DNA of 64,000 nucleotides from positions 1 through 64,000 of the forward strand of contig CBDDAJ010000016.1 in NCBI GenBank assembly GCA_965224845.1, read 5' to 3'. How positions within the stretch are numbered: position 1 is the stretch's first letter; each line of letters starts with the position of its first letter. The notes under the pieces were generated by a model, which saw nothing but the letters and a program-made list of their open reading frames with translations, had not been told where the DNA came from and searched no databases. The position numbers and the translations under genes were made by a program. The DNA comes from Wocania_A sp965224845 (GTDB lineage Bacteria; Bacteroidota; Bacteroidia; Flavobacteriales; Flavobacteriaceae). This document shows positions 8,946 to 18,333 of this stretch, piece by piece.

Positions 8946-9917
8946 TTATATTTGTGTTTTCATTTTAAATCTTGATATCGTAGGGACAATAGGATCGTTA
9001 GGCAAGGTCTGGGGTAAATTCATTTCCTTAGGTCCAGGGCCAACAAATTCTGTTTTTTTGGGCTGAATAATGATACTATTACTCTTTATCTTTACAAAAG
9101 TGAACAGAGGGTCTTTGTATGGAATTGTATATTTAATCCATTCATATTTTTTATCAATTTCGTCACTATACCTTATAACTTTATGCTTTCCTCCAACCCA
9201 TCTATACGATGCACTATTAATTTGCACATAATAAATACCATTAATTTGAGTCATATAATCTGTATGCGTATGCCCGCTTATACAACACATTACCTTTTTA
9301 AACCCAGCTTCTTTATTTGCGTTTTCTATAATTGCTCGAATCGCTTTCATATTTGCGACCCCATCATATTCTAGCTCTAAGGATTGATGACTAAAAATGA
9401 CTGTTGGCTTATTGGTTTTCTTCAAATCATCAACAAGCCATAGTTTTTGTTTATCTCCTATATATCGATTATATCCTGACCATGGCTTCGGGTTAGCATC
9501 ATTACCATCTAAAACTATAAAGTGTACCCCTTTTTTATCAAATGAATAGTAGTTTTTTGGCATATTCCAATACGCCCTGGTTTGCGCTCTGGTAAACCCG
9601 CCATCAGTATCATGATTACCTAATACATGATATTTTTCACCTTTATAGCTATTCCAAATATTTAAAAATGGTTTGTTATAATCGTAAGGCCTGCAGAAAT
9701 CTCCTAACTGTAAGATAAAATCCAGGTTCTTTTTATTTGCCGACGTTATAAATGCTTGTAAGCGTTCGTCTCCATCATGCATAACATCTTTATGTACATC
9801 GGCAATTAATCCAAATTCAATGCTTTCCTTTTTAATAACCGAAGAAAAAACATCTATTGACAGAGTTATGGCTCCTGTGGCTAATATTGATTTTTTTATA
9901 AAATCCTTACGGTTCAT
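8946..9917 (-). CDS. Exported calcineurin-like metallophosphoesterase (copy 2)
   Basis: Paralogue of the 3997-5016 protein, sharing the order DVHKD, LGDFC, YHVLGNHD, SHQS and SGHTHTDY. I place the start at the ATG at 9917 (MNRKDFIKKSILATG). The reading frame extends upstream to a GTG at 9962, but that would overlap the previous gene by 35 bases, whereas 9917 gives a normal 10-base gap. The N-terminus has a single Arg-Lys rather than a twin arginine, so its Tat signal is weaker than that of copy 1. Predicted size is 323 aa. Role: hydrolysis of a phosphate ester outside the cytoplasm, substrate unknown. It sits between the diketo-acid hydrolase gene and a sulfatase gene. Confidence 0.8.
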   Translation of the reverse strand: MNRKDFIKKSILATGAITLSIDVFSSVIKKESIEFGLIADVHKDVMHDGDERLQAFITSANKKNLDFILQLGDFCRPYDYNKPFLNIWNSYKGEKYHVLGNHDTDGGFTRAQTRAYWNMPKNYYSFDKKGVHFIVLDGNDANPKPWSGYNRYIGDKQKLWLVDDLKKTNKPTVIFSHQSLELEYDGVANMKAIRAIIENANKEAGFKKVMCCISGHTHTDYMTQINGIYYVQINSASYRWVGGKHKVIRYSDEIDKKYEWIKYTIPYKDPLFTFVKIKSNSIIIQPKKTEFVGPGPKEMNLPQTLPNDPIVPTISRFKMKTQI

Positions 9918-9927
9918 TTTTCTATTT

Positions 9928-10782
9928 TTATTGATAAGCTTTAGCGACTTGTTTTGAAACACCTAACCCTTCGATTCCTAATTCCATAACATCACCAGGT
10001 TTTAAATATTTTGGTGGATTAAAACCTAAGCCAACACCAAATGGTGTACCTGTGGAGATAATGTCACCGGGAAGCAAGGTCATGTATTGGCTAATATATG
10101 AAACCACTTCCTGCACATTAAAGATAAAATCTGAAGTTGATGAATGCTGTAACCGTTCTCCATTAACGTCTAACCATAATTCCAAATCATTAGGATCCTT
10201 TATTTCATCCTTCGTTGCAATAAATGGTCCTACCGGAGCAAAAGTATCGCAGCCTTTGCCTTTGCACCATTGTCCTTCTTTTTCAATTTGAAAAGCGCGT
10301 TCTGAAACATCATTATGAAGCACATACCCTGCTATATGATCAAATGCATCTGCTTCTTCAACATAAGACGCTTTTTTACCAATTACAATGGCTAACTCAA
10401 CTTCCCAATCTGTTTTTTCTGAATTTTTGGGAATAATAACATCATCATTAGGGCCACATAATGCTGTTGTAGATTTAAAGAATAAAACCGGCTCTTTAGG
10501 CACAGCCATACCAGCTTCTTCTGCATGTTTCGCATAATTTAATCCTACACAAACTATTTTAGACGGGCGCGTTAAAGGAATACCTATACGCACATCATTT
10601 TCAATTACTGGGCAACTGTTTTGATTAGTCTCTAACCATTTTTCTAGCCGTTCTAACCCATCACCACCAAAAAAGTCTTCATTATAATCTTGTCCAAATG
10701 CCGATACATCAAGTCTTGTCCCGTTTGCTAATTGCACCCCTGGTTTTTCATTTCCTGCTGCTCCAAATCGTATTAATTTCAT
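9928..10782 (-). CDS. FAH-family hydrolase, likely 2,4-diketo-3-deoxy-L-fuconate hydrolase
   Basis: A cytoplasmic enzyme of 284 aa with the fumarylacetoacetate hydrolase fold. The core CVGLNYAKHAEE is followed by metal ligands in DWEVELAIV (Glu127, Glu129) and NDVSERAF (Asp158). The end has GDIISTGTPFGVGLG, the standard FAH closing motif. Family members with this architecture hydrolyse 2,4-diketo-3-deoxy-L-fuconate to pyruvate and L-lactate, or act as ureidoglycolate lyase-like or homoprotocatechuate isomerase-type enzymes. The fucosidase and fuconolactonase context favours the fuconate assignment, which would be the last step of the pathway. The gene is 2 bases from the upstream three-domain esterase gene, whose stop is at 10785. 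Confidence 0.83.
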   Translation of the reverse strand: MKLIRFGAAGNEKPGVQLANGTRLDVSAFGQDYNEDFFGGDGLERLEKWLETNQNSCPVIENDVRIGIPLTRPSKIVCVGLNYAKHAEEAGMAVPKEPVLFFKSTTALCGPNDDVIIPKNSEKTDWEVELAIVIGKKASYVEEADAFDHIAGYVLHNDVSERAFQIEKEGQWCKGKGCDTFAPVGPFIATKDEIKDPNDLELWLDVNGERLQHSSTSDFIFNVQEVVSYISQYMTLLPGDIISTGTPFGVGLGFNPPKYLKPGDVMELGIEGLGVSKQVAKAYQ

Positions 10783-10784
10783 TT

Positions 10785-12914
10785 TTATTTCTTTATTAAT
10801 TCATTATATTTTTCTCGTATAAACTTTCCCCAAACTTGATATCCTTCTGGTTTTAAATGTATTCCATCACCGCTATAAAGGTTCTCTTTTAAATTACCAT
10901 CTTCATCTGAAAACAAATCAACTAGATTGTAGTAGTTCACTAAAGGTTTCTCATCTAGATAGGCAATTGCTTTATGAATAGCATTGTATTTTTCTCGTCG
11001 TTCAGAACTGGCATCCAAACCTGTAGGTAAAGGTCCAAAAAATAAGATTTTCGAATTAGGAAATTCGGTTTCCATCAATTCAACAACTTTTACAATGCCA
11101 TCACTTATCTCTTCAGCTGTATTAAATCGAAAATTATTAACGCCTATTGCTAAGGTTACTAACCTTGGGGTATTGGAATTATAATTACCATTTTTAATTC
11201 TCCAAAGTATATGTTCTGTTCTATCTCCGGAAATACCTGCACTTACATAGTTTAATCCTTTAAAATAAGTGCTTGAAGCCTCTTGACCAGGGCTATAAGT
11301 AGTCAAGGTGCGATTACCTCCCCAGCCTTGGGTAATGGAATTCCCAATCAATAAAATATTTAAATCCTTAGTAGCTCGACATAATGAATCGATATCTTCC
11401 ATTTGATACCACCAGCCTTTTCCTGCCTTCCATCCGGCTCCAGAACGGTACTCTGATCCTGGAGTTGGAATGACTGCAAAATTTATTTTTTTATTGGTAG
11501 CTCTTAAAATAAAATCGACAATTGGTGCAGGGTTTTCTAAACTATGAGGATGATGGCCAACATCTGCTTTATAAATCGTTTTTATTCTACCTCCCTTTTC
11601 TTTTATTCTCTGTTCAAAAATTCGCGTATTCTCATCAACGGGAACCACGCTATCTAATGTACCACATACATGTAACATGGGGTAGTCTCCTTCTACAATG
11701 GCTTCAATGTTATGAATTGGGTTTCTCTTGAAATTATCTATTTCATTTTCTGTGGCAATACCATATTTTTCCTTAAAGGCTTTCCAATCATTTTCACTTC
11801 CTTTTCCTTTACCTTTCCCCCCCGGCCAACTGGTTCCGTCTAAAACAGGAGCATCTGCATATATACAGGCAACCTTATCCGGGTTTTCTGCTGCCCAGTT
11901 ATATACAATAAGGCCGCCCCGACTCATACCCTCTAAAACGACCTTTTCAGAAAACCCGCTTTGAATCATAAAATCATAAAAGGCATTCCAACGTTTTACC
12001 GCTTCTTCATTTCCAAAAAAACGAGCAACATCACAATAAGCAATATGAAAACCTCTTTCCAATAAAGCGATGTCTGTTTGTGGTTCATGACCAAAAAAAC
12101 GTGCTCGTAATATCCAAGGCTTTCCTTTTGCTATCCTTTTGGGCTCCACTATTTTACAGGACACATTTTTATACTTAAAATCGGTTTGGGTAAATCCGTA
12201 AAAGTTATTTGTTTTTACATCTTCTGTTTTTGAAATATCAAATTTTTGCTGTGTTTCATCAATATTAAGCATAACATCTTCATAAACCCGCTTAGCAATT
12301 CGAGTAGCTCCTAAAGAAGAGGGATGGATCGCATCAGGAAACATATTTGGTGCTCCTGCAAATAATTGATACAAATCGACAACTCCGCTTTTAGTATTAA
12401 AAGCTACTTTTTGAATTAAAGGGATGATTTTATTCTTAATAACTGGATTCCAAATACTTGTTGAATCATTTAGAAATGAAGGTACAGGCAATAGCAAAAC
12501 AACACGAACCTTGTTGTTTTTTGCTTTGAATGATTGAATGAGTGCCTTGTAATCGTTTTCAAAATCTGAATCTAAATACCTACGGTTTTGTTGTTTACTA
12601 TCATTGGTTCCTAATTTTATATATACTACATCCGGAGCAAATTTCAAGGCGTCTTGGTATTTATCAGATTTCCAATAAGGATAATCTCCCTTTTTTAATA
12701 ATGTATTTCCGTTAACACCAAAGTTTTTTACTTGATAGTGCTCACCAAGCATTGCTTGTAATTGCTTTGGATAAGCATTCTTTTCGGGGTTATCCATACC
12801 TGCTCCATAAGTAATACTATCGCCTATGCAAGCTATTTTTACAGGTTGTATTTCTGGTTTACAGCCCATAAAAATTAAAACAACTAATAAAAATAAGTTC
12901 AAAAAAGACTTCAT
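10785..12914 (-). CDS. Three-domain esterase: SGNH + alpha/beta hydrolase + SGNH
   Basis: A 709-aa lipoprotein (signal ending IFMGC) with three hydrolase domains, each with readable catalytic residues. Domain 1 (about 24-215) is SGNH: GDSITYG with Ser33, LGTND, and DAIHP with Asp194 and His197. Domain 2 (about 225-470) is an alpha/beta hydrolase: GMSRGG with Ser331, CGTLDS with Asp421, and a His-rich VGHHPH near 453-457. Domain 3 (about 480-709) is a second SGNH: GNSITQGW with Ser526, IGVNN, and DGIHL with Asp683 and His686. It probably removes acetyl or other acyl groups from glycans, possibly three different positions or substrates. A separate SGNH gene lies just upstream in the operon. Ester type is not predictable. 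Confidence 0.85.
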   Translation of the reverse strand: MKSFLNLFLLVVLIFMGCKPEIQPVKIACIGDSITYGAGMDNPEKNAYPKQLQAMLGEHYQVKNFGVNGNTLLKKGDYPYWKSDKYQDALKFAPDVVYIKLGTNDSKQQNRRYLDSDFENDYKALIQSFKAKNNKVRVVLLLPVPSFLNDSTSIWNPVIKNKIIPLIQKVAFNTKSGVVDLYQLFAGAPNMFPDAIHPSSLGATRIAKRVYEDVMLNIDETQQKFDISKTEDVKTNNFYGFTQTDFKYKNVSCKIVEPKRIAKGKPWILRARFFGHEPQTDIALLERGFHIAYCDVARFFGNEEAVKRWNAFYDFMIQSGFSEKVVLEGMSRGGLIVYNWAAENPDKVACIYADAPVLDGTSWPGGKGKGKGSENDWKAFKEKYGIATENEIDNFKRNPIHNIEAIVEGDYPMLHVCGTLDSVVPVDENTRIFEQRIKEKGGRIKTIYKADVGHHPHSLENPAPIVDFILRATNKKINFAVIPTPGSEYRSGAGWKAGKGWWYQMEDIDSLCRATKDLNILLIGNSITQGWGGNRTLTTYSPGQEASSTYFKGLNYVSAGISGDRTEHILWRIKNGNYNSNTPRLVTLAIGVNNFRFNTAEEISDGIVKVVELMETEFPNSKILFFGPLPTGLDASSERREKYNAIHKAIAYLDEKPLVNYYNLVDLFSDEDGNLKENLYSGDGIHLKPEGYQVWGKFIREKYNELIKK

Positions 12915-12949
12915 ACTAACTTATACAATAAATTTACTATTATTTTTTT

Positions 12950-13633
12950 TCACAATTGTTTTGTATTGATCTTTATAATCTCTTTAGAAAGGAATTCAGA
13001 TATAATTTTACCGAGTTTTTCATAACCTTTTTTAGAATAATGCACATCATCGTCACCTTTTCCATATACCTTATGAATAGCTTTAGATGCTTTATAAATA
13101 TCATTCACCTTAACATCATACTTCTTCATCACCCTTTTAGCCACCTTATTAAACTTTTGAGCATCCTTCTTAAATCTCCCTGCTTCGTGTTTTGGAATAT
13201 AACTGGTGGTAACAAAAATCAGCTGTGCATTAGAAACCTGCTTAATGGATTGTATTATACGCTCTAGATTTTTCTCATAATCATCTAAAGAAAAAGTAAC
13301 CTCCCCATTTATTTTATCTCTATTACCATAAACCTTAGCATCGGGGTGCCGGTAACACAAATCCCATAAGCCCCAATTAAACTGGATGATATCCCAATCT
13401 TCATTCCCTATCCATTCTTTCACTTTTTTAAGCCCTGTCCCCGTATGTTGAGCGTTCCCCGGGTTATGGTTTACAATGGCATCTTGGTTCAAATTTTCTT
13501 TTACAAAAGGAGTATATCCAATAGAAATGGAATCTCCAATAATTAAAACCTTAGCTTTTCTATTAGAAAAGCCACAAAAAACCAATACCGTTACTAACAG
13601 TATAAAAAAGTAAAAACTATTTTTTGTTCTCAT
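12950..13633 (-). CDS. Small SGNH/GDSL hydrolase
   Basis: A secreted single-domain SGNH hydrolase of 227 aa with an N-terminal hydrophobic signal (FFILLVTVLVFCGF). Block I is IIGDSISIGY (Ser35). An Asn-rich central segment (NHNPGNAQHTGTG, then FNWGLWDLC) takes the place of blocks II and III. The C-terminal DDDVHYSKKG supplies the Asp-His pair. The FNWGLWDL form replaces the usual GxND and is typical of some polysaccharide-locus esterases. It presumably de-acylates glycan released by the locus. Its ATG at 13633 overlaps the TGA of the upstream propeller-GH29 gene, indicating translational coupling. Gene order therefore places this esterase directly after the fusion fucosidase. Confidence 0.8.
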   Translation of the reverse strand: MRTKNSFYFFILLVTVLVFCGFSNRKAKVLIIGDSISIGYTPFVKENLNQDAIVNHNPGNAQHTGTGLKKVKEWIGNEDWDIIQFNWGLWDLCYRHPDAKVYGNRDKINGEVTFSLDDYEKNLERIIQSIKQVSNAQLIFVTTSYIPKHEAGRFKKDAQKFNKVAKRVMKKYDVKVNDIYKASKAIHKVYGKGDDDVHYSKKGYEKLGKIISEFLSKEIIKINTKQL

Positions 13634-16041
13634 TCTATTGGTTTTATATAAAAAACACTCAGATTTTTTATTTGAGGTGTTCTTTCAAACTTCAAAATTT
13701 TTAGTTTAATCCTGCTTGTTTTTATGGTTTCAAATAGTTCTATTCTTTTATTGCCAACACTTTCTCCTTCAGTAATGATTTGCCATTTTCCATTTACTAA
13801 AGCTTCTACCTGATAATTTCTAATACGTTCTCCTTTTTGAATATCTTCTTGAATCATTATATGATTCACGGCAGTTGGTCTATCCAGTTTTAATGTTATT
13901 TTATCACCTTTTCCAGAAGTAGATGCTATTGGTGTTTGAAATCTTCTTTTAATTTCATCTCCCCATGCTTTTAATCGCTTTACATCTGGTGCTGGCATTA
14001 AACCATCTGGATTTGGTGTTAAACCCATAATTAAAGTTGAATTTCTACCTACAGATTTATAGTACATTTCCATTAAGTTTTCCAATGGAAAAATATGAGC
14101 TTCATCTCCAGGTTCCCAAAACCATTCGTGCCTTCCATTATACCCTCGCAATGGTGCATCAGACATTGCCGGAACCCAAAATTCACCCTTAGGGTCGCCT
14201 TGTTTTAACAACTTATAATTGTCTTTATAGATATTCTTCTGTGCCGTTTCTCCAGCACCAGTACTTTTATAAGGAAAAGTGGCCCAACTGGGATAACTTA
14301 CTGTTCCCGATTCTGAGCCTCCCCAACGCACTTCAGCCAATTGTCCATTATGATAAAACAAGCAATTGGGTTGGTATTGACGCACAATTGGTAAAACATC
14401 CGGGGCCCCATTATCCGGATGGTCTGCGCCACCATCAAACCAAATTTCAAACAAATCCCCGTATCTAGTACAGATTTCTTTAACCATACCTTCTACCATA
14501 TTGTTATACCATTTTTGGCGGTTCTCTCTAAAATCACCTTCACCATTTACTTTAAAATCGTGAACCCCCATAAAGGAGTTCCACCGAATACCCAAATAAA
14601 TGCCTGGTTTAACTCCATATTTTCTACAGGAAGCCACAAAATCTGCTACAATATCACCTTTGCCATCACGCCATTTTACTGCTTTTAAACTATAAGGATT
14701 GACATCAGACTGATATAGGGCAAATCCTGTTTCGTGAGTTGCGGTTAAAATAGCAAACTTAGCACCTGCATCTTTAGCAGCTTTTATCCATTGATCGGTG
14801 TCTAGCTTTTTAGGATTGAATATTTGATAATCTGGAATAGGATCAATTCTATTGCCACCTTGTCCATACTTTTTTCCATCAAATACGTGTAAATCGTAGT
14901 GAAAAACAACTCCTAACTCTGCTTCTTGCCATGCCAGTTGTCTCTTATTGGGTTTTGGGTATGGCATTTCTTCTATAGGGATAAAAATACTATACGAATT
15001 ATTACCTTTTTTAACAGCTAGACTTAACACTTTCGGTTTACCATTTTCATGATAGATAAAAGGGCGCTCCAATCGATCAGGGATTAGCATCGAGCCATCT
15101 TTTAGCCTAACTTCCTTTCGCATTAAAACATATTCATTCGATTTTTTCCAATTGATACCGTCTACTGATGTTACCATACCTATAAAACCATGTGTATGAA
15201 ATACACCATAAAATCGTTTTCTTATTTCATCAAACCAGATAGACATATCTTCAGTATCTATATAATCAATAACGGGTTTCTCTTGTATTTTAAACGGTCC
15301 AACCGGGGTTTTAGAGATTGCCACAGCTTGATTTCTAATAAAACGTTTCTCATTGGGTTTATCGCCCTTTACTACCAAATAATATTTATCATCTTTACCT
15401 TGATCAATTGCAGGGTTAACTGTAAGTGTTGTAATTGGTCCTGAAGGTTCTATTAGAGGTTTTTGAATCCGTTTCCATGGCCCATTAATAGAATTAGACA
15501 CTGCAACCCCAGTTCTTTGATTGGGGCGTAATATTTTCCAGTTCGGATGGCTATAACCTGTTTTAGCCGTTTTAATTAATGCTTCTTCTGAATATTCTTT
15601 ATCTCCTAAATTTGTAGATATATAATACAAATAATATTTACCTTCAAAATACTTTATTTTAGGGTTATGTGCTGTAATGGCATCCCAGTTGTTTTTGCCT
15701 GCCCCTTTTAAAGCCGTGCTTTTATATTTCCAAGGGCCTGATGGACTTTTTGATGTCGCATGTGCGATTTCAGAATGCGTTAACCAACCATAAAATCCAT
15801 AATCTTTTTTCCATCTTGAATAAAACAAATGGTATTTACCATCTTTTCCTTTTATTATAGATGTTCCCCAATTATAATAGCCTTCAGTTTTAAAAATGTT
15901 CTCTGATGCTAAGGGTTCAAATTTATCATACAAACGCAAATGATCTGTATGCTCCTGGGCATTAGTTCCCAATGAGACAAGCAATGTCTGAATTAAAAGA
16001 AATCCGGTTTTTATAAGGCTATTACTAAAATTCCTCATCAT
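13630..16041 (-). CDS. Fusion: GH43/GH117-like propeller + GH29 alpha-L-fucosidase + beta-sandwich
   Basis: An 803-aa secreted protein joining two catalytic-type domains. After a Sec signal ending TNAQ, residues 30-360 form a five-bladed propeller like the 6507-7592 enzyme, with matching motifs YYNWGTSII, YHLFYSRW, IAHATS, TAHNPKIK and TVNPAI. Residues 365-690 form a GH29 barrel. It has ATHETGFALY in place of the common KHHDGF, and EIWFDGGAD with Asp536 as the predicted nucleophile. The last 110 residues resemble a discoidin-like (F5/8) sandwich. Residues 355-370 form the linker without any stop or frame change, so this is a true single reading frame. It likely cleaves two adjacent linkages of one oligosaccharide; the propeller activity is unknown. 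Confidence 0.82.
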   Translation of the reverse strand: MMRNFSNSLIKTGFLLIQTLLVSLGTNAQEHTDHLRLYDKFEPLASENIFKTEGYYNWGTSIIKGKDGKYHLFYSRWKKDYGFYGWLTHSEIAHATSKSPSGPWKYKSTALKGAGKNNWDAITAHNPKIKYFEGKYYLYYISTNLGDKEYSEEALIKTAKTGYSHPNWKILRPNQRTGVAVSNSINGPWKRIQKPLIEPSGPITTLTVNPAIDQGKDDKYYLVVKGDKPNEKRFIRNQAVAISKTPVGPFKIQEKPVIDYIDTEDMSIWFDEIRKRFYGVFHTHGFIGMVTSVDGINWKKSNEYVLMRKEVRLKDGSMLIPDRLERPFIYHENGKPKVLSLAVKKGNNSYSIFIPIEEMPYPKPNKRQLAWQEAELGVVFHYDLHVFDGKKYGQGGNRIDPIPDYQIFNPKKLDTDQWIKAAKDAGAKFAILTATHETGFALYQSDVNPYSLKAVKWRDGKGDIVADFVASCRKYGVKPGIYLGIRWNSFMGVHDFKVNGEGDFRENRQKWYNNMVEGMVKEICTRYGDLFEIWFDGGADHPDNGAPDVLPIVRQYQPNCLFYHNGQLAEVRWGGSESGTVSYPSWATFPYKSTGAGETAQKNIYKDNYKLLKQGDPKGEFWVPAMSDAPLRGYNGRHEWFWEPGDEAHIFPLENLMEMYYKSVGRNSTLIMGLTPNPDGLMPAPDVKRLKAWGDEIKRRFQTPIASTSGKGDKITLKLDRPTAVNHIMIQEDIQKGERIRNYQVEALVNGKWQIITEGESVGNKRIELFETIKTSRIKLKILKFERTPQIKNLSVFYIKPIE

Positions 16042-16055
16042 GGTTTTTATTAGTT

Positions 16056-18308
16056 CTATTCAAAAAAATCTAGCTCTGCAATGGCAGCTGTTTTTTTATT
16101 GCCAGCAATAATCTTGGACTCTATTCGTATATACTGTGTTGTAACTGGTGCTTTAAAGGTATAGCTTCGAGGAGTTGGATCGTTGATAAGGTTACCAAAC
16201 TTAAAATCTTCCCACTTTTTCCATGTTTTTCCATTACTACTCACTTTTATAATTCCCTGTTCTATCATACCACTGTCATGCTTCGTTTGCGGTGTATATG
16301 TAAATTCTTTTATAGAGTAAGCTTTTCCTAAATCGATATTTATATAATGTACTTTTCCATTTGCTTTAGATTGCCAAAAGGTATTTGGGTTTTCATCAAT
16401 GGCTTGATTTCCTTCATTTTTATTTTGATAACTATCAACATTTAAAACAGTCCAATCTTGCTTCAAAATTCCAAATGTTTTGGAAGTAATACTCCCTAAT
16501 TCGCCTTTATCAATGGCCACAGCCTTTACTTCCTTTGACACTACCAATTCTCCACCTTCAAAGCGCTTAGACTTTTTTGTTGGATTACTACCATCTGTTG
16601 TATACCGGATCTCATAATCTGAATTTAAATTTCCTGTAATATCTTCTCCATGAGGTTTCCAGCCAAAGTCATGCTTTTTAGGTTCTATCTGAAGCTCGCC
16701 TTTAATGGTTCTTGATATTGAAAGTTGAGGCGGTCTTGTTTTGTAATAATGCGCAGTAATATTTGAAATTGCCGGACTTAATCGCGACTCTAAAACTCGG
16801 ATTCTAAATTTATTTGATGTCGTTTCCGGAAAGCGTAAAATACGTTTATAACCCACATTTGTTGCTGAAACTATTTCTTTCCAGGCATTATCTATCCAGG
16901 CATCAACAGCATGCTTTTCGATACGCTCACTGTGAGTTGCTATGGCTTCCTGAATAATTAGCCTATTAATTGTTATCGGGCTTTCGGTTTTAATAATGAG
17001 TTCTTTATCCTCTGAATCTAACAATGCATAAGTTTCTGTATTATTATCTAAACTATTTTTTGCCCCCAATGCCCCAGCAAATAAATTTGTTGTGTAGGTT
17101 TTATTTATACGCTGCCCAACTTCATTTAAAACGCGAACATCTTCTGGTGAGAATTTGCCTTCCCTATTTGGTGGAATGTTTAATAAAAAGGTAGAATTCC
17201 CTCCAACTGAACGTTCATACATATCAAAAACGTCATCGGCACTTCGTACCTTTTGGTGTGTATCATCTCTATAAAACCAACCTTCTCGAATTGAAGTATT
17301 GGTCTCTGCCTGTTGGTAGTGCAAATACTTAGCATCGTATAGTTTATCTCTGCTTCCAATATCCTTTTCCATGATATCGGCAAATCTGTTCATTTCATGT
17401 GGGTTGGTTTTATACGGAATAATATTCCACTCGGTAGCTCTGGTGGCACCAGCCTCATTACCACACCAACGAATATCTTGTTTACCAAAAATAACGGCCT
17501 CTGGTGCTAAAGTAGAAATAAGTTCTTTCCAAGCTAAATAATTATATTTTTGCCCGCCTTTACGTTTTGGGTGTGCACCATCAAACCATACTTCATGAAT
17601 GGGGCCATACTCGGTTAATAATTCAAATAACTGGTTTAAAAAATATTCATTATAATCATCAACATTAAAAGTGAATGTTGTTTTATTTTTAAAAGGGCGC
17701 CCTTCAACCGGTCTGGGAATAACGCGATCTGTGTATTTACTTAAATTACCATATAGTCCTGCTGCATTTTCAATTTGGTATAAATCGGCTGGCGATAAAT
17801 ACACCCCTAATTTTAATCCATACTTCTGACAAGAAGCCGACAATTCTTTTAAAATATCGCCTTTGCCATCTTGAAAAGGCGAAGACATAATGCCATGTTT
17901 TGTATAACGACTTTGCCAAAGGACAAACCCATCGTGATGCTTCACAGTAATGATTACCATTTTCATATGGGCAGACTTCATGGCTTTACACCATTGATCT
18001 GTATCTAAATTTTTAAGATCAAAAATTTTAGGATCTTCAAAACCATTACCCCACTCCATTCGGGTAAACGTATTTGGCCCAAAATGAATGAAAGCTATAA
18101 ATTCATTTTTTAAAGCATTATATTGATTTTTGGTAGGTACTACATGAGCTGCTTTAGCTATAATAGAATCTTTAGTATCACTATCTAAAACTTCATAAGT
18201 ATTTTTAACTTCTAATAAGGTTCCTCTTTGTTCTTGAGCACAGGATAATAGTGCAAAAAAAGACAAACTTAGGCATATTAAATATATGGTTTTTACTGTG
18301 TTTTTCAT
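16056..18308 (-). CDS. GH29 alpha-L-fucosidase with discoidin-like and chitobiase-C-type domains
   Basis: A 750-aa lipoprotein (signal ending LLSC) predicted to be a retaining alpha-L-fucosidase. The GH29 barrel spans about 55-415, with FIHFGPNTF, VKHHDGFVLW and EVWFDGAHP (Asp243, nucleophile by family position). After it come a discoidin-like segment at about 425-535, a chitobiase/hexosaminidase C-terminal-type domain at about 560-630 (IRYTTDGSNPT), and a second discoidin-like domain at about 640-750. This multi-domain layout is seen in fucosidases acting on larger glycans. The gene starts 15 bases from the next gene in the row of four consecutive GH29 genes. The natural linkage is unknown. 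Confidence 0.9.
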   Translation of the reverse strand: MKNTVKTIYLICLSLSFFALLSCAQEQRGTLLEVKNTYEVLDSDTKDSIIAKAAHVVPTKNQYNALKNEFIAFIHFGPNTFTRMEWGNGFEDPKIFDLKNLDTDQWCKAMKSAHMKMVIITVKHHDGFVLWQSRYTKHGIMSSPFQDGKGDILKELSASCQKYGLKLGVYLSPADLYQIENAAGLYGNLSKYTDRVIPRPVEGRPFKNKTTFTFNVDDYNEYFLNQLFELLTEYGPIHEVWFDGAHPKRKGGQKYNYLAWKELISTLAPEAVIFGKQDIRWCGNEAGATRATEWNIIPYKTNPHEMNRFADIMEKDIGSRDKLYDAKYLHYQQAETNTSIREGWFYRDDTHQKVRSADDVFDMYERSVGGNSTFLLNIPPNREGKFSPEDVRVLNEVGQRINKTYTTNLFAGALGAKNSLDNNTETYALLDSEDKELIIKTESPITINRLIIQEAIATHSERIEKHAVDAWIDNAWKEIVSATNVGYKRILRFPETTSNKFRIRVLESRLSPAISNITAHYYKTRPPQLSISRTIKGELQIEPKKHDFGWKPHGEDITGNLNSDYEIRYTTDGSNPTKKSKRFEGGELVVSKEVKAVAIDKGELGSITSKTFGILKQDWTVLNVDSYQNKNEGNQAIDENPNTFWQSKANGKVHYINIDLGKAYSIKEFTYTPQTKHDSGMIEQGIIKVSSNGKTWKKWEDFKFGNLINDPTPRSYTFKAPVTTQYIRIESKIIAGNKKTAAIAELDFFE

Positions 18309-18333
18309 TTTCTCTTAAATATTTTATGGTCTT

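Noticed and set aside
8946..9962. Longer start (GTG at 9962) for the second metallophosphoesterase
   Set aside because: It overlaps the FAH gene by 35 bases and adds an unlikely N-terminus. The ATG at 9917 gives normal spacing and an export signal.
12956..13267. Plus-strand open frame of 103 codons opposite the SGNH gene
   Set aside because: It is the reverse shadow of the SGNH coding sequence, dominated by hydrophobic residues from AT-rich codons.
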